A stretch of 15,515 nt of DNA from Clostridia bacterium (lineage in GTDB: Bacteria; Bacillota; Clostridia; Oscillospirales; Butyricicoccaceae). Every line of letters begins with the position of its first letter. The first letter of the stretch is position 1. A program made the position numbers and the translations under genes. This document shows positions 14,412 through 15,515 of the stretch, piece after piece. The stretch spans positions 1-15,515 of the forward strand of contig JAFYNW010000073.1 in assembly GCA_017547995.1 (NCBI GenBank), written 5' to 3'. The notes under the pieces were generated by a model. That model worked only from the letters and a program-made list of their open reading frames with translations. It was not told the origin of the DNA and ran no database searches.

Positions 14412-15212
14412 TTAATTTTTGATAATTTCTGACGTATTTAAGTTTACGTAGCGTTTTTTGCCGCCCTCGGCAAGCCTTAAATAAGGGGTCAGGACTGTCT
14501 CGTCACCCTGATTATATTCGGCGATATAGACCACGTCCATTTTCGTGATACTGAGGTTTATCCCCTCTTTTTCTGCTGAAGACGCCAGTTTTATCAGTAT
14601 TTTCGCATAATCAGGCGAAACTGTCGAGCGTGATGCATTCTCGATATCGAGCAGTCTGCCCGAAATCTGCACACCTCGTGTGGTCTGCTCGATTTTTATG
14701 CCGTAGTCTTCGATTTCATATTTATTCGCCGCATTTTTTACGAAGATTGCGCTGTTTGCCGTAATCTCGGACAGGCTGTACTTCTTTATATCCATAGCCT
14801 TGACAAGCTGACGGGCATTTTTCTCAAAATCATCCTCGATGTTTCGGCCGTAGATTTCGCAGAGGAAGTTACCGCCCGAGCGGAATGTGCAAAGACCGAC
14901 CGACGAGGAATATTCCTCGATACCGCCGCCCTTGTCTTCCCATTTGCACTGACCGAGGAGGGCATTTGCAACCGCCGCTTCAAACTGACTGTCACGCTTG
15001 ACGTTATAGGTATAAAGCTCGTAGCTGAGATTTTTTTCGGCATTGGACGCGACAGTATGTCCACGCGTCAGGAGATTTTCGATAGCCAGAGCAGTTTTGT
15101 CCTTCTGCTCCGTCAGACGGCTGCTGATGAGTGTGCCAAGGTTTACAGCCAGAAACAGATTGGCAAAAAGCAGCATGCAAAGTATTATGTTTTTAGCCCG
15201 TTTCCATTCCAT
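14412..15212 (-). CDS. yycI: YycI-like two-component regulatory membrane protein
   Basis: 266 aa. The N terminus MEWKRAKNIILCMLLFANLFLAV is typical of YycI: a short basic start, then one membrane segment (about residues 7-27), with the rest predicted outside the cell. In Bacillus, YycI and YycH together restrain the sensor kinase WalK through their membrane helices. The extracellular part is poorly conserved, and the assignment rests on the N terminus, length, topology and neighbours (walJ and rlmH downstream). AAAGGAAA about ten bases upstream supports the start. A 224-bp gap containing a dispersed repeat separates it from the preceding gene, so close coupling with yycH seems disrupted. Confidence 0.72.
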   Translation of the reverse strand: MEWKRAKNIILCMLLFANLFLAVNLGTLISSRLTEQKDKTALAIENLLTRGHTVASNAEKNLSYELYTYNVKRDSQFEAAVANALLGQCKWEDKGGGIEEYSSSVGLCTFRSGGNFLCEIYGRNIEDDFEKNARQLVKAMDIKKYSLSEITANSAIFVKNAANKYEIEDYGIKIEQTTRGVQISGRLLDIENASRSTVSPDYAKILIKLASSAEKEGINLSITKMDVVYIAEYNQGDETVLTPYLRLAEGGKKRYVNLNTSEIIKN

Positions 15213-15336
15213 AACGGCTGTTTCCTTTCATTTGATTTACTGAAATATCAAGAGAATCTTTTGTTGCGCACTGAGATTTGACTGCGTTACCTCTCTCCCG
15301 GTCAGATGAGGTCAAGAAAAGTTGTGTGACAAGTCA

Positions 15337-15419
15337 CGGTTTGTCCGCGGGACATTCGTGAATGTCCCCTACGGATTGTGCAAACCGCAGGAGATTCTTC
15401 GTCTGCGACTCTGAATGAC
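15337..15419. repeat. Hairpin-rich dispersed intergenic repeat, copy B
   Basis: GGGACATT/AATGTCCC (15349-15356 with 15361-15368) forms an inner stem. TCCG/CGGA (15344-15347 with 15372-15375) and CGGTTTG/CAAACCG (15337-15343 with 15381-15387) form nested outer stems. The blocks GGGAC, TCCCCTAC, GGAGATTCTTCG (15390-15401) and AATGAC match copy A at 822-896 in order and nearly in spacing. It occupies most of the gap between the partial gene at the window edge and yycI. No gene is supported here. Confidence 0.65.
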
Positions 15420-15436
15420 GCATAACTACACGTAAA

Positions 15437-15515
15437 TTATTCCACGAAGCTGTTTACAGGGACAAGCTTCCCATTTTCTTCGGTATAGATTATTTCATAT
15501 CTGCCGTTGTCCTTA
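15437..15515 (-). CDS. C-terminal end of a gene, probably yycH (partial)
   Basis: Twenty-five codons and a TAA are visible before the window edge (KDNGRYEIIYTEENGKLV then PVNSFVE). They are hydrophilic and in the same direction as yycI. Too little is present to recognise a family. yycH is proposed only because it normally precedes yycI. Confidence 0.45.
   Translation of the reverse strand, partial: KDNGRYEIIYTEENGKLVPVNSFVE

Overview
The window comes from an anaerobic, amino-acid-fermenting Clostridia-type Firmicute. The evidence is a complete selenocysteine-dependent glycine reductase (grd) cluster, an adjacent electron-bifurcating transhydrogenase (nfnAB), and part of a wal/yyc cell-wall regulatory cluster. 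Family-level placement (for example Oscillospiraceae) is a guess. Except for the first gene, all genes lie on the minus strand, so transcription reads from right to left.

Positions 1-940. The 3' part of a class I SAM-dependent methyltransferase gene (+ strand) ends in a rho-independent terminator. It is followed by a gene-free stretch of hairpin-rich dispersed repeat, then the strong terminator that closes the minus-strand nfnB gene.

Positions 975-11340, the metabolic core. In transcription order it reads grdX-grdE-grdB-trxB-trxA-grdA-grdC-grdD-nfnA-nfnB, behind a near-consensus promoter at 11310-11338. Protein B (GrdE pyruvoyl proprotein plus GrdB selenoprotein) activates glycine. GrdA (selenoprotein) carries the carboxymethyl group. 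Protein C (GrdC/GrdD) releases acetyl phosphate. TrxA/TrxB re-reduce GrdA with NADPH. NfnAB interconverts NADH, reduced ferredoxin and NADPH, so its place at the end of this cluster suggests it feeds NADPH to TrxB (inference). grdA and grdB each contain an in-frame UGA that is read as selenocysteine, so naive gene calling would truncate both. Several intergenic gaps hold strong hairpins without good U-tracts, and there is a second promoter/operator candidate just before grdA. The operon may therefore be segmented or attenuated internally.

Positions 11606-15515, the wal/yyc-like cluster. In transcription order it reads the C-terminal end of a gene that is probably yycH, then yycI, murA, walJ (yycJ) and rlmH. 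murA sits inside the usual yyc order with its own promoter candidate. A second copy of the dispersed repeat lies between the yycH-like end and yycI. No selA/selB/selC/selD gene, glycine transporter, tRNA, rRNA, CRISPR array or transposase was seen.
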